Positions 36,386-44,624 of a DNA stretch of 63,447 bases are shown piece after piece. Every line of letters starts with the position of its first letter. Position 1 is the stretch's first letter. This DNA comes from Chitinophagaceae bacterium (GTDB taxonomy: Bacteria > Bacteroidota > Bacteroidia > Chitinophagales > Chitinophagaceae), in the NCBI GenBank assembly GCA_947447825.1, contig CANFLL010000011.1, positions 1-63,447 on the forward strand. The letters run 5' to 3'. Position numbers and translations under genes: made by a program. The notes below the pieces were generated by a model. It was not told the DNA's origin. It made no database searches and saw only the letters and a list, made by a program, of their open reading frames with translations.

Positions 36386-37993
36386 TTACAACACTATATT
36401 CTGCAACAAATCACTCTTATCCAGATGGTCGGTATTGTAATGCAATCCACGGCTTTCCTTTCTGAACTCAGCACCTTTTACTATTAGATAGCCAACAGTA
36501 ATCAAGTTACGCAGCTCACATAACTGTGGAGAAACCTTGGTGGCACGGTATAGTTCTTCGGTTTCTTCGTACAATAAATCTAATCGTCGCATAGCCCTCG
36601 TTAAACGGACATCGGTACGCACAATTCCCACATAGTCGCTCATTATTTGTTCCAGTTCCTTGCGAGTTTGGGTTATCAGAATCATTTCCTTTGGCTCGGT
36701 AGTTCCTTTTGCTTTCCAGTCTGGCAATTCTGCAGGTAGGTTATTTTCTTTATTAATCGTTTCAATTAGCTCAAGACTATCCAAAAAGCAACGCTCACCA
36801 AACACCATTGCTTCCAATAAACTATTACTAGCTAAACGGTTGGCACCATGCAAGCCTGTGCTGGCACATTCCCCGCAGGCATACAAATGCTTGATGGAAG
36901 TTCGCCCCATTTCATCCGTTTTAATTCCGCCACAACTATAGTGGGCGGCTGGCGCAACAGGGATGAACTGTTTGGAAACGTCAATACCGATGCTTAAACA
37001 CTTCTCATAAATATTAGGGAAATGATGGATAAACTTCTGCTGATCCATGTGGGTGCAATCGAGATATACATGTTCGGTACCATTCTTTTTCATCTCATTA
37101 TCTATCGCTCTCGCCACAATATCACGAGGGGCAAGATCTTTTCGATGGTCGTAATGCTCCATAAAAGCCTCGCCATTCTTATTGCGAAGAATGCCACCAT
37201 CTCCACGAACTGCTTCGGTGATCAAGAATGAAGGCGAAACACCTGGCTCGAACAAAGCCGTGGGATGAAACTGGATAAACTCCATATTTTCTATCCTGCC
37301 TTTAGCACGGTAAACCATTGCCACGCCATCGCCAGTTGCAATACGCGGATTGGTGGTGGTGCGATAAACCTGACCATTGCCACCTGTAGCCAACAAGGTA
37401 ATCTTTGAAGTGATTTTTTCTACCTGATTAGAATTTACATTCAACACATAAACGCCATAACAAGTAATGTCGGTAGTGGATTTGGTAACCAAATAACCCA
37501 AATGATGCTGCGTAATAATATCTATCACAAAGCAATGTTTGATTAGATTGATGTTGGGTAATTTATCCAACTCGCTCAATAAAGCCCTTTCAATCTCTAA
37601 TCCGGTTACATCTTTATGGTGCAATATTCTGTTTTCGCTATGTCCGCCTTCTTTGCCTAGCGAATATTCGCCAGATTCGTCCTTATCAAACCTTGCACCG
37701 TATTCAATAATTTCTTTAATGCGCTCAGGACCTTCCTTCACAACAATTTCCACAATCTTTTCGTTGCAAAGACCATCGCCAGCAATCAAGGTGTCTTCAA
37801 TATGTTTGTCGTAGCTATCTTTCTCATCATCCCACACGCCAGCAATACCTCCTTGGGCATACTTGGTATTTGTTTCGTCGGCACTGGTTTTAGTAATTAC
37901 TACCACCTGCTTTTCAGGAAAATGTTTAGCCATCTTCAGGGCATAAGTCAATCCTGCAACACCACTTCCTATCACCAAAAAATCTGTTTCCAT
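36386..37993 (-). CDS. nadB: L-aspartate oxidase
   Basis: NadB oxidises aspartate to iminoaspartate, the first step of de novo NAD synthesis. The 535-residue flavoprotein has the FAD-binding start VIGSGVAGLTYALKMA, the TNTKYAQGGIAGV block and the substrate/catalytic region FIQFHPTALFEPG and GGIKTDEMGRTSIKHLYACGECASTGLHGANRLASNSLLEA. The helical C-terminal domain is complete. nadA and nadC are not in the window. It is followed by dnaB in convergent orientation. Confidence 0.94.
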   Translation of the reverse strand: METDFLVIGSGVAGLTYALKMAKHFPEKQVVVITKTSADETNTKYAQGGIAGVWDDEKDSYDKHIEDTLIAGDGLCNEKIVEIVVKEGPERIKEIIEYGARFDKDESGEYSLGKEGGHSENRILHHKDVTGLEIERALLSELDKLPNINLIKHCFVIDIITQHHLGYLVTKSTTDITCYGVYVLNVNSNQVEKITSKITLLATGGNGQVYRTTTNPRIATGDGVAMVYRAKGRIENMEFIQFHPTALFEPGVSPSFLITEAVRGDGGILRNKNGEAFMEHYDHRKDLAPRDIVARAIDNEMKKNGTEHVYLDCTHMDQQKFIHHFPNIYEKCLSIGIDVSKQFIPVAPAAHYSCGGIKTDEMGRTSIKHLYACGECASTGLHGANRLASNSLLEAMVFGERCFLDSLELIETINKENNLPAELPDWKAKGTTEPKEMILITQTRKELEQIMSDYVGIVRTDVRLTRAMRRLDLLYEETEELYRATKVSPQLCELRNLITVGYLIVKGAEFRKESRGLHYNTDHLDKSDLLQNIVL

Positions 37994-38002
37994 ATATTAT
38001 GT

Positions 38003-38156
38003 TTTAGTTGCGAGGGGAAGAGGAGATAGGATAAGAGGAAAAGAGTGGAAGAGGATAGAAGTAGTCTTAGTAAAAAAATAAATTACTCATTTCCTATCCC
38101 CTCTTTTACTCCTTCCCTCTTTGCCTCTTCTCCTATCCCCTCTTTCCCTCCTCTTC
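38003..38156. repeat. Purine-rich intergenic palindrome
   Basis: GAGGGGAAGAGGAGATAGGATAAGAGG near the nadB start is mirrored by CCTATCCCCTCTTT and TCTTCTCCTATCCCCTC around 38092-38146. The right arm runs into the last codons of ispG (EEEGKRG then stop at 38133). Like the other members of this class, it is made of a few repeated short words. Confidence 0.6.
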
Positions 38157-40193
38157 CACCCAAGCTTCGTTTTCTTTCAATAAATTTATCAATTCATCTA
38201 CCGCAATGCCACTATCTATGTTTTTCTTCACCACTTCCTTGCCTTTGTATAGGGTAATCTTACCAACGCCACTGCCTACATAACCAAAGTCGGCATCAGC
38301 CATTTCGCCAGGACCATTCACAATGCAACCCATAATGGCAATCTTCACGCCTTTCAAATGATTGGTAACGCTTCGTATTTTGGCAGTGGTTTCTTGCAAA
38401 TCGAACAATGTTCTGCCGCAACTAGGACAACTGATATATTCTGTTTTAGAGATACGCACCCTCGTTGCTTGAAGGATGGTAAACGCCGTAGAATTTATAA
38501 ACTGTTCGGGCGAAGTATTACTGGTATAAGTTCTACCCTCCGTGTTCTGTAAACCAGCAGCCTGTAGCCTGTAAGCTTCTTCACTCATTCCCAAGCAAAT
38601 ACCATCTCCAAAACCATCCAATAACAAAGCACCAGCTTCTGTAGCATAATGAATCAAATGTTCATCGGCAGTTTGCCAATTGCTACCCACAATTAGGATT
38701 ACAGGGTTTTCAATGCCATTATCCTTCAACTCCATTACCATACGGCGCACACTTTGCATGGCATTTTTATTGGTAGAAGATAGACATAGCACAGCAGTCT
38801 TATCAGTCTTTATCTTGGCTAATAAACTTTCCAATGAAGGTTGACTAACATTCTCTGAGAAACAATCAATCATCACAAAGTTTAGTTCTGATGATTTCTC
38901 AATGCTTGCATCCAGGTATTTATTACCATCGTAAATCGGGAAGAGCTTGGTTTTATCCTCAGCATTTTGCCAAGTAGCATAATTACTTATCACCTTCAAT
39001 GTACCCGGCAAAGCAAAATCCACTGTTTTATCAGCAGTAAAAATATAATCCGCCGCACCATCACTGATGTTCCATTTATCGCTTACTTCATTATAAGTAT
39101 AACCCACACTTTGCAAACTTTCTGGGGTAATAGTTTCCAGTTTACTAAGGTCTGCAACTACCACTGGCACATGATGCCCACCAATATTGTCAATAGCAAA
39201 AGTCTTTCTTCTAGAATAAGAAAATGGGTTGTAAGGAACCTTCTCAATAAGAGGAACCAAGTTACTGGTTGCTGGTTGCTGGTTACTGGTAACTGGTAAC
39301 CTGTAACCTGTATCTGTATAACGTTTCACCAAATCCCTACAAACTGGTATTTCCAATTCAGGATCTTCGGTTAAGCTTACACGTATCGTATCGCCAATAC
39401 CATCTTCTAATAATGTTCCAATACCAACTGCACTCTTCACACGTCCATCTTCACCATCACCCGCTTCGGTAACGCCCAAATGCAAGGGATAACTTTCTCC
39501 AAACTCCGCATCCATCTGTTCAATCAACAATCTATAAGCCTGCACCATCACCTGCGTATTACTTGCCTTCATACTTAGGATGATGTTATGATAACTCTCG
39601 CCGCGAGCAATCCGTAAAAACTCCATTGCACTTTCCACCATGCCCATCGGCGTATCGCCATATCGGCTCATAATTCGGTCGCTTAAGCTTCCGTGATTGG
39701 TACCAATGCGCATGGCAGTGCCATATTCCCTACAAATCTTCACCAACGGCGTAAACCTTTCCCGTATTCTATCAATCTCCTCAGCATATTCCGCATCGGT
39801 ATAATCTATTTGTTCAAACTTCTTTTTATCAACGTAATTACCTGGGTTCACCCGCACTTTCTCTACAATTCTGGCAGCTATTTCGGCAGCGTTTGGCGTA
39901 AAATGAATATCGGCAATCAAAGGCGTATTGTAACCACGCTTGCGCAGTTCATTCTTTATATTCAATAAGTTCTCCGCTTCCTTTTTACTAGGGGCAGTAA
40001 TGCGCACCAACTCCGAGCCCGCTTCTATGCAACGAATGGTTTGCTCCACTGTTGCCAATGTATCCATCGTGTCGGTGGTGGTCATTGTTTGCACACGAAT
40101 GGGGTGACCATTGCCAAGCAACAGATCGCCAATTTTTACTTCTTTCGTAATTAAACGGTTGTATTCGGTAAGAGAATTACAATAAAGCTGCAT
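38133..40193 (-). CDS. ispG: 4-hydroxy-3-methylbut-2-enyl diphosphate synthase, long form
   Basis: IspG makes HMBPP in the MEP isoprenoid pathway. The 686-residue protein is the long three-domain form: an N-terminal TIM barrel (RVQTMTTTDTMDTLATVEQ ... ADIHFTPNAAEIAARIVEKVRVNPGN), a middle domain of about 270 residues, and the C-terminal iron-sulfur domain with CPSCGRTLF and the later CIVNGPGEMADADFGYVG. Residues 293-312 (YRLPVTSNQQPATSN) are encoded by a palindromic repeat that also occurs outside genes; see the entry at 39258. The C-terminus EEEGKRG also runs into a repeat. It is transcribed in the same direction as nadB. Confidence 0.95.
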   Translation of the reverse strand: MQLYCNSLTEYNRLITKEVKIGDLLLGNGHPIRVQTMTTTDTMDTLATVEQTIRCIEAGSELVRITAPSKKEAENLLNIKNELRKRGYNTPLIADIHFTPNAAEIAARIVEKVRVNPGNYVDKKKFEQIDYTDAEYAEEIDRIRERFTPLVKICREYGTAMRIGTNHGSLSDRIMSRYGDTPMGMVESAMEFLRIARGESYHNIILSMKASNTQVMVQAYRLLIEQMDAEFGESYPLHLGVTEAGDGEDGRVKSAVGIGTLLEDGIGDTIRVSLTEDPELEIPVCRDLVKRYTDTGYRLPVTSNQQPATSNLVPLIEKVPYNPFSYSRRKTFAIDNIGGHHVPVVVADLSKLETITPESLQSVGYTYNEVSDKWNISDGAADYIFTADKTVDFALPGTLKVISNYATWQNAEDKTKLFPIYDGNKYLDASIEKSSELNFVMIDCFSENVSQPSLESLLAKIKTDKTAVLCLSSTNKNAMQSVRRMVMELKDNGIENPVILIVGSNWQTADEHLIHYATEAGALLLDGFGDGICLGMSEEAYRLQAAGLQNTEGRTYTSNTSPEQFINSTAFTILQATRVRISKTEYISCPSCGRTLFDLQETTAKIRSVTNHLKGVKIAIMGCIVNGPGEMADADFGYVGSGVGKITLYKGKEVVKKNIDSGIAVDELINLLKENEAWVEEEGKRG
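39258..39315. repeat. Palindromic repeat captured inside ispG
   Basis: This 58-bp stretch of GGTTACTGG / AACTGGTAACC words starts CAAGTTACTGGTTGCT and ends TAACCTGTATCT. The same start and end words bound the intergenic repeat at 57842-57892. It lies within the linker after the TIM barrel of IspG and keeps the frame open. Confidence 0.7.
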
Positions 40194-40309
40194 AATATTT
40201 TGCTGCGCCCGATGATAGGCTGATTATTAAAAGTACAATAGCTGCAAATAAACAACGTTTTTTGGAGTAAACGGTTTAGACGAGACGATAAGACCAACTA
40301 AGCAGTACA

Positions 40310-40756
40310 TCAGAATTGGGTTAAATTTTTATTTAAGAGATTCAACATAAAAACAGAACCATTCTCGTTATGAATAAACAAATTGTCGCATTTTAATACA
40401 AGCGAATCAATATAACAATCTTGTACATCCGTTTCCAAATTCATATCGTAAGATATTCTGTAAATTTTTTTCTTCCAAATGACGGAATCGTTTGACAAGT
40501 CCTTAGCTATTATAAATCCGATACATCCGACTGAATCCTCAAAGTCTTTATCATATAAAGGTGCACTGTATTCAATATTATTGTGAATTAAAGGCTGAAC
40601 GTCTTTTGGCATACCTCTTTTTGCATAGTAAAACTTAAACCCATTATTATCAGCTGATACAAATGGATTTAAGTCACATTCAGGATTTTTACTTTTATCA
40701 GCGCAGCTAATAGTAAATAGAATCCAAATAGAAATTATTAAAGTCCTTTGTATCAT
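40310..40756 (-). CDS. Small lipoprotein, unknown
   Basis: The 148-residue product has a short leader ending in the lipobox TISC and a polar mature domain with four more cysteines (CDLN, VGCIGF, QDCYID, LKCDN) that could form disulphides in the periplasm. I do not recognise the family. It stands alone upstream of ispG on the same strand, with 116 bases between them. Confidence 0.65.
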   Translation of the reverse strand: MIQRTLIISIWILFTISCADKSKNPECDLNPFVSADNNGFKFYYAKRGMPKDVQPLIHNNIEYSAPLYDKDFEDSVGCIGFIIAKDLSNDSVIWKKKIYRISYDMNLETDVQDCYIDSLVLKCDNLFIHNENGSVFMLNLLNKNLTQF

Positions 40757-40906
40757 TTCATTTATTTATAATTATAGATAATCTTCCCTCCCAAACTACC
40801 ATTCCTTGTTTTCTCACTACAGTATAAGGAAGGCTTTATAATGAAGGCTTCGCTAAAAGTGAAACCTTCATTATAAACGAATACATTCACCCCTCTTTGC
40901 CAATTC

Positions 40907-41290
40907 CTAATTACTCACCATTTCTTGTTTTGATTCTACCCAATTAATTATTTTCTCTGCCTCCTTCAATCCCTCACTAGCTATCACAGCACTCAAATCG
41001 CCATCGTATCCCATCCCTAGATGTAAAATTTCATAGGCATTCAAAAAACTGTTAAGTATCTTTTTGTCTGTTTTAGCTAGTTGTTCCTGATACCATTCTA
41101 CCTTTTTTCTGCCTTTTTTCTTCACCCCAAAATAACCATCTAGTGCCACTAAAATCGCTAAATAGGCTGTATGCCCTGCCATTCGAACATATTTTCTATC
41201 ATTATAACGGCTATCTTCCTTCTTTGCTTTATCCCTCAGAATTTCCTTTGCATTGTTGATATATCGATGTGCTTCTGAAATATTTTCCAT
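40907..41290 (-). CDS. DUF5618-like helical protein
   Basis: The 127-residue cytoplasmic protein is almost entirely helical: AHRYINNAKEILRDKAKKEDSRYNDRKYVRMAGHTAYLAILVALDGYF, then a lysine patch and ILNSFLNAYEILHLGMGYDGD. This matches my memory of DUF5618, a Bacteroidota family with a HEPN-like appearance. HEPN proteins include nucleases and toxins, but I see no RxxxxH motif here, so no activity is claimed. No partner gene is adjacent. Confidence 0.65.
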   Translation of the reverse strand: MENISEAHRYINNAKEILRDKAKKEDSRYNDRKYVRMAGHTAYLAILVALDGYFGVKKKGRKKVEWYQEQLAKTDKKILNSFLNAYEILHLGMGYDGDLSAVIASEGLKEAEKIINWVESKQEMVSN

Positions 41291-41426
41291 TTTGTAAATA
41301 TACTTTTATTAGCCCCCTTCAATAAAAAAAGGTCAAAAACATTCAGTTTCTCAACCTCCTGCTTTCAACCTCTTTAGTAATTTCCCTTCAACTAATAAAT
41401 AACCACTAACCACTAATCGCTAACCA

Positions 41427-42080
41427 CTATGCTTGCACATTAGCCGAAAACACAGGGCTCCAATTGCCTTTTTCGTTGCGGCTATTCACCCAGCGTATCC
41501 AGTAATACACTAATTTTCCAGCATCTGCTCCCAAAAAATTAGTAGCAAAAACTGCATTACTTGTGGCACCAATGTACATTAATTCACTCGCTTCCACAGG
41601 TGTAGTGCCGCCTATTTTTTGCCACACTTCGCAAGCACTTGTGCCGTGCGGATGGGCATGTTTGTTAGATACACTGTCCAAAAGGGTTATCACATGATGC
41701 AATCTTGCTCCACCATTTACCTGCCCAATCGGTGTACTTACAGGCATCGGAACATGCGGATGCGAACCACCCACTACCGGAATATTGAAAGTATCCCTAT
41801 CTACAGCCGTTAACACACTATCAGGCATATCGGCATAAATGCCCCTCAAAATCACCTTCATTTTCGCTTCCACCAAATCTTTTGTAGCCACATTGGTATG
41901 TGTTTGGGTGGCGGCTGTGGTGGCCAATGGATAATCAACAACCCATAGGGCGTACTCATCTGTCAACAATGTTTTATTGGCAGGCGTAATTAATAGACGC
42001 GCAAAATTTAGTCCAATATAAGCTACTACTACTTGAAAATACAGACTCAATGTTGCTTCTTTATCTGAAAAATGTGCCAT
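41427..42080 (-). CDS. Unrecognised 217-residue protein behind array C
   Basis: The protein lacks a signal peptide. Its first half is probably helical (FQVVVAYIGLNFARLLI; TDEYALWVVDYPLATTAATQTHTNVATKDLVEAKMKVILRGIYADMP). A histidine-rich stretch follows (GGSHPHVPMP, NKHAHPHG), and the end reads like one beta-sandwich domain (VYYWIRWVNSRNEKGNWSPVFSANV). The layout parallels the protein at 21671-22354, and both lie just downstream of a 21-bp repeat array. Array C starts 123 bases before this gene. The family is unknown to me. The histidines could bind metal, which is only a suggestion. Confidence 0.74.
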   Translation of the reverse strand: MAHFSDKEATLSLYFQVVVAYIGLNFARLLITPANKTLLTDEYALWVVDYPLATTAATQTHTNVATKDLVEAKMKVILRGIYADMPDSVLTAVDRDTFNIPVVGGSHPHVPMPVSTPIGQVNGGARLHHVITLLDSVSNKHAHPHGTSACEVWQKIGGTTPVEASELMYIGATSNAVFATNFLGADAGKLVYYWIRWVNSRNEKGNWSPVFSANVQA

Positions 42081-42202
42081 TATTTAGTTGATTTAATTGT
42101 TTATAAACAGGCTTCGCAATTGTAGCTAACCTCTGAAATCCTTTTGCATAAAGCATTGTAGCTTTTTAACCCTCATTTCTATCTCCCAAAACACCCAATA
42201 AT

Positions 42203-42391
42203 TCACGTGAGCGGAAGATAAGTTCACCTGAGTCATGACGTGACTCAGGTGAGTCAGCGTATGACTCACTTGAGCCGTGTCATGACTCAAGCTTGTTACA
42301 CCATGACTCAGTTGAACTTATCTTCCGCTCACCTGAGTCGCATCACGACTCAAGTGAGTCATGAGCTGACTCAGGTGAGGGATTTGCCCAA
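42203..42391. repeat. 21-bp tandem repeat array C (about 9 units)
   Basis: Eight full units of 21 bp plus a partial ninth share the core TCANNTGA followed by GTC. The central NN takes complementary values in different units (CC and GG, CT and AG), as though some units were flipped. Variable segments include ATGACGTGAC and GCATCACGAC. There are no indels apart from one degenerate unit at 42287. It is related by its core to array B. Heptads such as MTQVSQR are readable on the plus strand but I do not regard them as a gene. Confidence 0.9.
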
Positions 42392-42957
42392 AAACTACGG
42401 TGGTTCCACCAAACCGGTGGCAAAAAACAATTTGAGAGCTGAAGGAAAAGTAGTTTTATCTAATGGTAGCGATGTGTTGTGCAAAAAGGTGGAAAGATGG
42501 CTACGGCAAGCTATTTTGGAAACGAAGTAGTGTAGGTGTGGCGTTAAAGAAAGGAAAATAGGTATGAAAATCAGAAAAACAAAGCGAAGTGTGGTGTGCG
42601 GACAAAAACCCGTCCACCAATAAATGGGTGGTGGTGTGGAAGCTATTTGTGGTATTTTTTTGCGGTGAAACATAATTTAGCAATACTACAGAATGCATTA
42701 TTGGCAGGGCAATAAGGTTGTACACATTGCTGCAAATGCCAAGAACTGAGATGTGAGATATGAAGTACGAGTCGGTGCAATTAAGGTATTAGTAAAAATA
42801 AACCTCACATTTTACTCTACACCTATGCTTTCTTTTTTTATTCTCCATCTTAGTGGAACAACATTGCGGTTTTTGCGGTTAAAAAAACCTCCATAGTTCA
42901 ATTACAGTAGATGAGTTTATATGTAGAAACATTACCTACAACCCTATTACTTAAAAC
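42392..42957. other. Non-coding stretch between array C and the pseudouridine synthase
   Basis: Short frames here overlap one another on both strands and none has a credible start or a recognisable product. I see no RNA gene or strong hairpin in the 566 bases. Confidence 0.45.
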
Positions 42958-43539
42958 TTATTTAAACAATAGCTTATAAATATCCATTTGATCGATGGAA
43001 ATCATCTCACCAGGCTGTAACGCATCGAGGGATAGATTCTCCATTCGATGCCTTACCAATCGCAAAGTAGGATACCCAACCGATGCCGTCATCTTGCGGA
43101 CTTGCCTGTTTTTTCCTTCTTTCAAAATTAGTTGTAGCCACGGCGCAGGTATCTCTTTTCGAAAACGAATGGGCGGGTTTCTATCTGGCACAACGGGCGG
43201 TTTGGCAAAAAGCATTGCCTTACATGGTTTGGTGCGGTATTGTTTGCCATCAATATTTATGGAAGTTCCTTTTTGCAATTTTGCAACGGCTTCGGGTGTT
43301 ATGGCCCCATCTACCTGCACCCAATATTCTCTTTCATGGGCAAACAGCGGATTCAGCAGCCGATTATTCAACTGTTTATCATTGGTTAAAATTAATAAAC
43401 CCTCACTATCATAGTCTAATCTTCCCACCGGATAAACGTCTTTAGGTACATCAAAATAGTCGGCAAGAGTCTGCTTTCCCTCCATCGCCGAAAATTGCGA
43501 AAGCACCAAATAGGGTTTGTAGATGATGAAATAATCCAT
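42958..43539 (-). CDS. Pseudouridine synthase, RluE/RsuA type
   Basis: The enzyme isomerises a specific uridine of rRNA. The 193-residue protein lacks an S4 domain and is the short RluE-like form. It starts MDYFIIYKPYLVLSQ, carries the catalytic aspartate in PVGRLDYDSEGLLILTND, and ends with the RsuA-family signature LILKEGKNRQVRKMTASVGYPTLRLVR. Substrate position is not predictable with certainty; 23S rRNA (RluE) is favoured by the length. It is followed by a palindromic repeat. Confidence 0.88.
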   Translation of the reverse strand: MDYFIIYKPYLVLSQFSAMEGKQTLADYFDVPKDVYPVGRLDYDSEGLLILTNDKQLNNRLLNPLFAHEREYWVQVDGAITPEAVAKLQKGTSINIDGKQYRTKPCKAMLFAKPPVVPDRNPPIRFRKEIPAPWLQLILKEGKNRQVRKMTASVGYPTLRLVRHRMENLSLDALQPGEMISIDQMDIYKLLFK

Positions 43540-43551
43540 TATAATGGTTGG

Positions 43552-43618
43552 TTATTAGTTGTTAGTTATTAGTGGTTAGAGGCAGTCTAACAACTAACCA
43601 CTAATAACTAACAACTAA
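43552..43618. repeat. Strong palindrome of TTAGTGG/CCACTAA words
   Basis: TTAGTTGTTAGTTATTAGTG and the following GTTAG at 43556-43579 pair almost perfectly with CTAACAACTAACCACTAATA onwards at 43587-43618 across a 7-base loop. The right arm includes the TAG stop codon of the dismutase gene (43615-43617), so the repeat touches coding sequence. Confidence 0.75.
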
Positions 43619-44352
43619 GCTTCGAATCTTTTTGCGACTACTTCCCAGTTTACGATGCTCCAGAAAGCGTTGATGTAATCGGGGCGTTTGTTTTGATATT
43701 TTAAATAATAAGCATGTTCCCAAACATCCAATCCTAATAGTGGCGTGCCTTTTAGCTCACTCACATCCATCAATGGATTATCCTGATTGGCCGTTGAACC
43801 GATTACTAATTTATTGTTTTTATCTAATACTAACCATGCCCAACCACTACCAAAACGTGTTTTGCCAGCATCAGCAAACTTGGTTTTGAAAGTATCGAAT
43901 GAGCCAAAATCTTTTTCTATCTGAGCTAACAACTTGCCTTCTGGTTTTTGAGAAGACTTAGGCGTAAGGCTCTGCCAAAACAATTCGTGGTTAAAATGAC
44001 CACCACCATTATTGCGCATCTTGGTAGAATACTTTGAAATATTGCCCATCAAGCTTTCTAATGAAACGGAATTAGTATCCACCTTTTCGGCAATAACTGC
44101 TTCGCCGAGGTTTTTGGCATAAGCAGCAGCGTGCTTGGTGTAATGAATTTCCATGGTTGTTGCATCGATAGCAATTTCCAAATCAGCATATCCATACAAC
44201 AACGGACGCTGTTTGTAGGGGATAGAACTACTGTTTTTTTCGCCAAACTTATTGGCAAAAGAAGGCAAAACGGTAGCAGATAAAGCTATGGCCGCAGTTG
44301 TTTTTGCAGCATCAGTAATGAACGCCCTGCGACTTGTGTTTTTCGTTGTCAT
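43615..44352 (-). CDS. Iron/manganese superoxide dismutase with Tat-type leader
   Basis: The enzyme dismutates superoxide. The 245-residue protein has the Fe/Mn-SOD ligands: His in MEIHYTKHAAAY, His in GGHFNHELFW, Asp and His in GLDVWEHAYYLKY. The start at 44352 gives MTTKNTSRRAFITDAAKTTAAIALSATVLP: a twin-arginine motif followed by a hydrophobic stretch, which points to folded export to the periplasm. A longer frame from 44409 would bury the leader. Export is inferred from the leader alone; metal choice cannot be read. Confidence 0.88.
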   Translation of the reverse strand: MTTKNTSRRAFITDAAKTTAAIALSATVLPSFANKFGEKNSSSIPYKQRPLLYGYADLEIAIDATTMEIHYTKHAAAYAKNLGEAVIAEKVDTNSVSLESLMGNISKYSTKMRNNGGGHFNHELFWQSLTPKSSQKPEGKLLAQIEKDFGSFDTFKTKFADAGKTRFGSGWAWLVLDKNNKLVIGSTANQDNPLMDVSELKGTPLLGLDVWEHAYYLKYQNKRPDYINAFWSIVNWEVVAKRFEA

Positions 44353-44571
44353 TTTATTTAAATTTATTTTATTCTTTTTTTCCACAAAGTCTGAAATTAG
44401 TGACCTCATGTTTCCAACTTATTTTATTTACCCGGAGAATCAATTTGTCACTAATTGCACTAATAAAAAAAATAAAAAACATTAGCGTTTATATGTGCTA
44501 TTTGTGGCAAATGAACTTTATCAACCTCTTTTTAAAAGTAGTTGTAAAGTAGCCCACAAAGATTTCATACC

Positions 44572-44619
44572 AAGAACACTAAGATTAACAGGGAATAACA
44601 GCTAGAACTTAGTGTTCCT
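44572..44619. terminator. Hairpin at the LptF/G 3' end
   Basis: AAGAACACTAAG at 44572-44583 pairs with CTTAGTGTTCCTT at 44608-44620 across a 24-base loop. It lies directly after the permease stop codon (minus strand). No T-run of note follows, so confidence is moderate. Confidence 0.5.
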
Positions 44620-44624
44620 TGTGG

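Noticed and set aside
42240-42530. 96-residue plus-strand frame starting in array C
   Set aside because: It begins inside the repeat and runs into sequence without any protein-like pattern.
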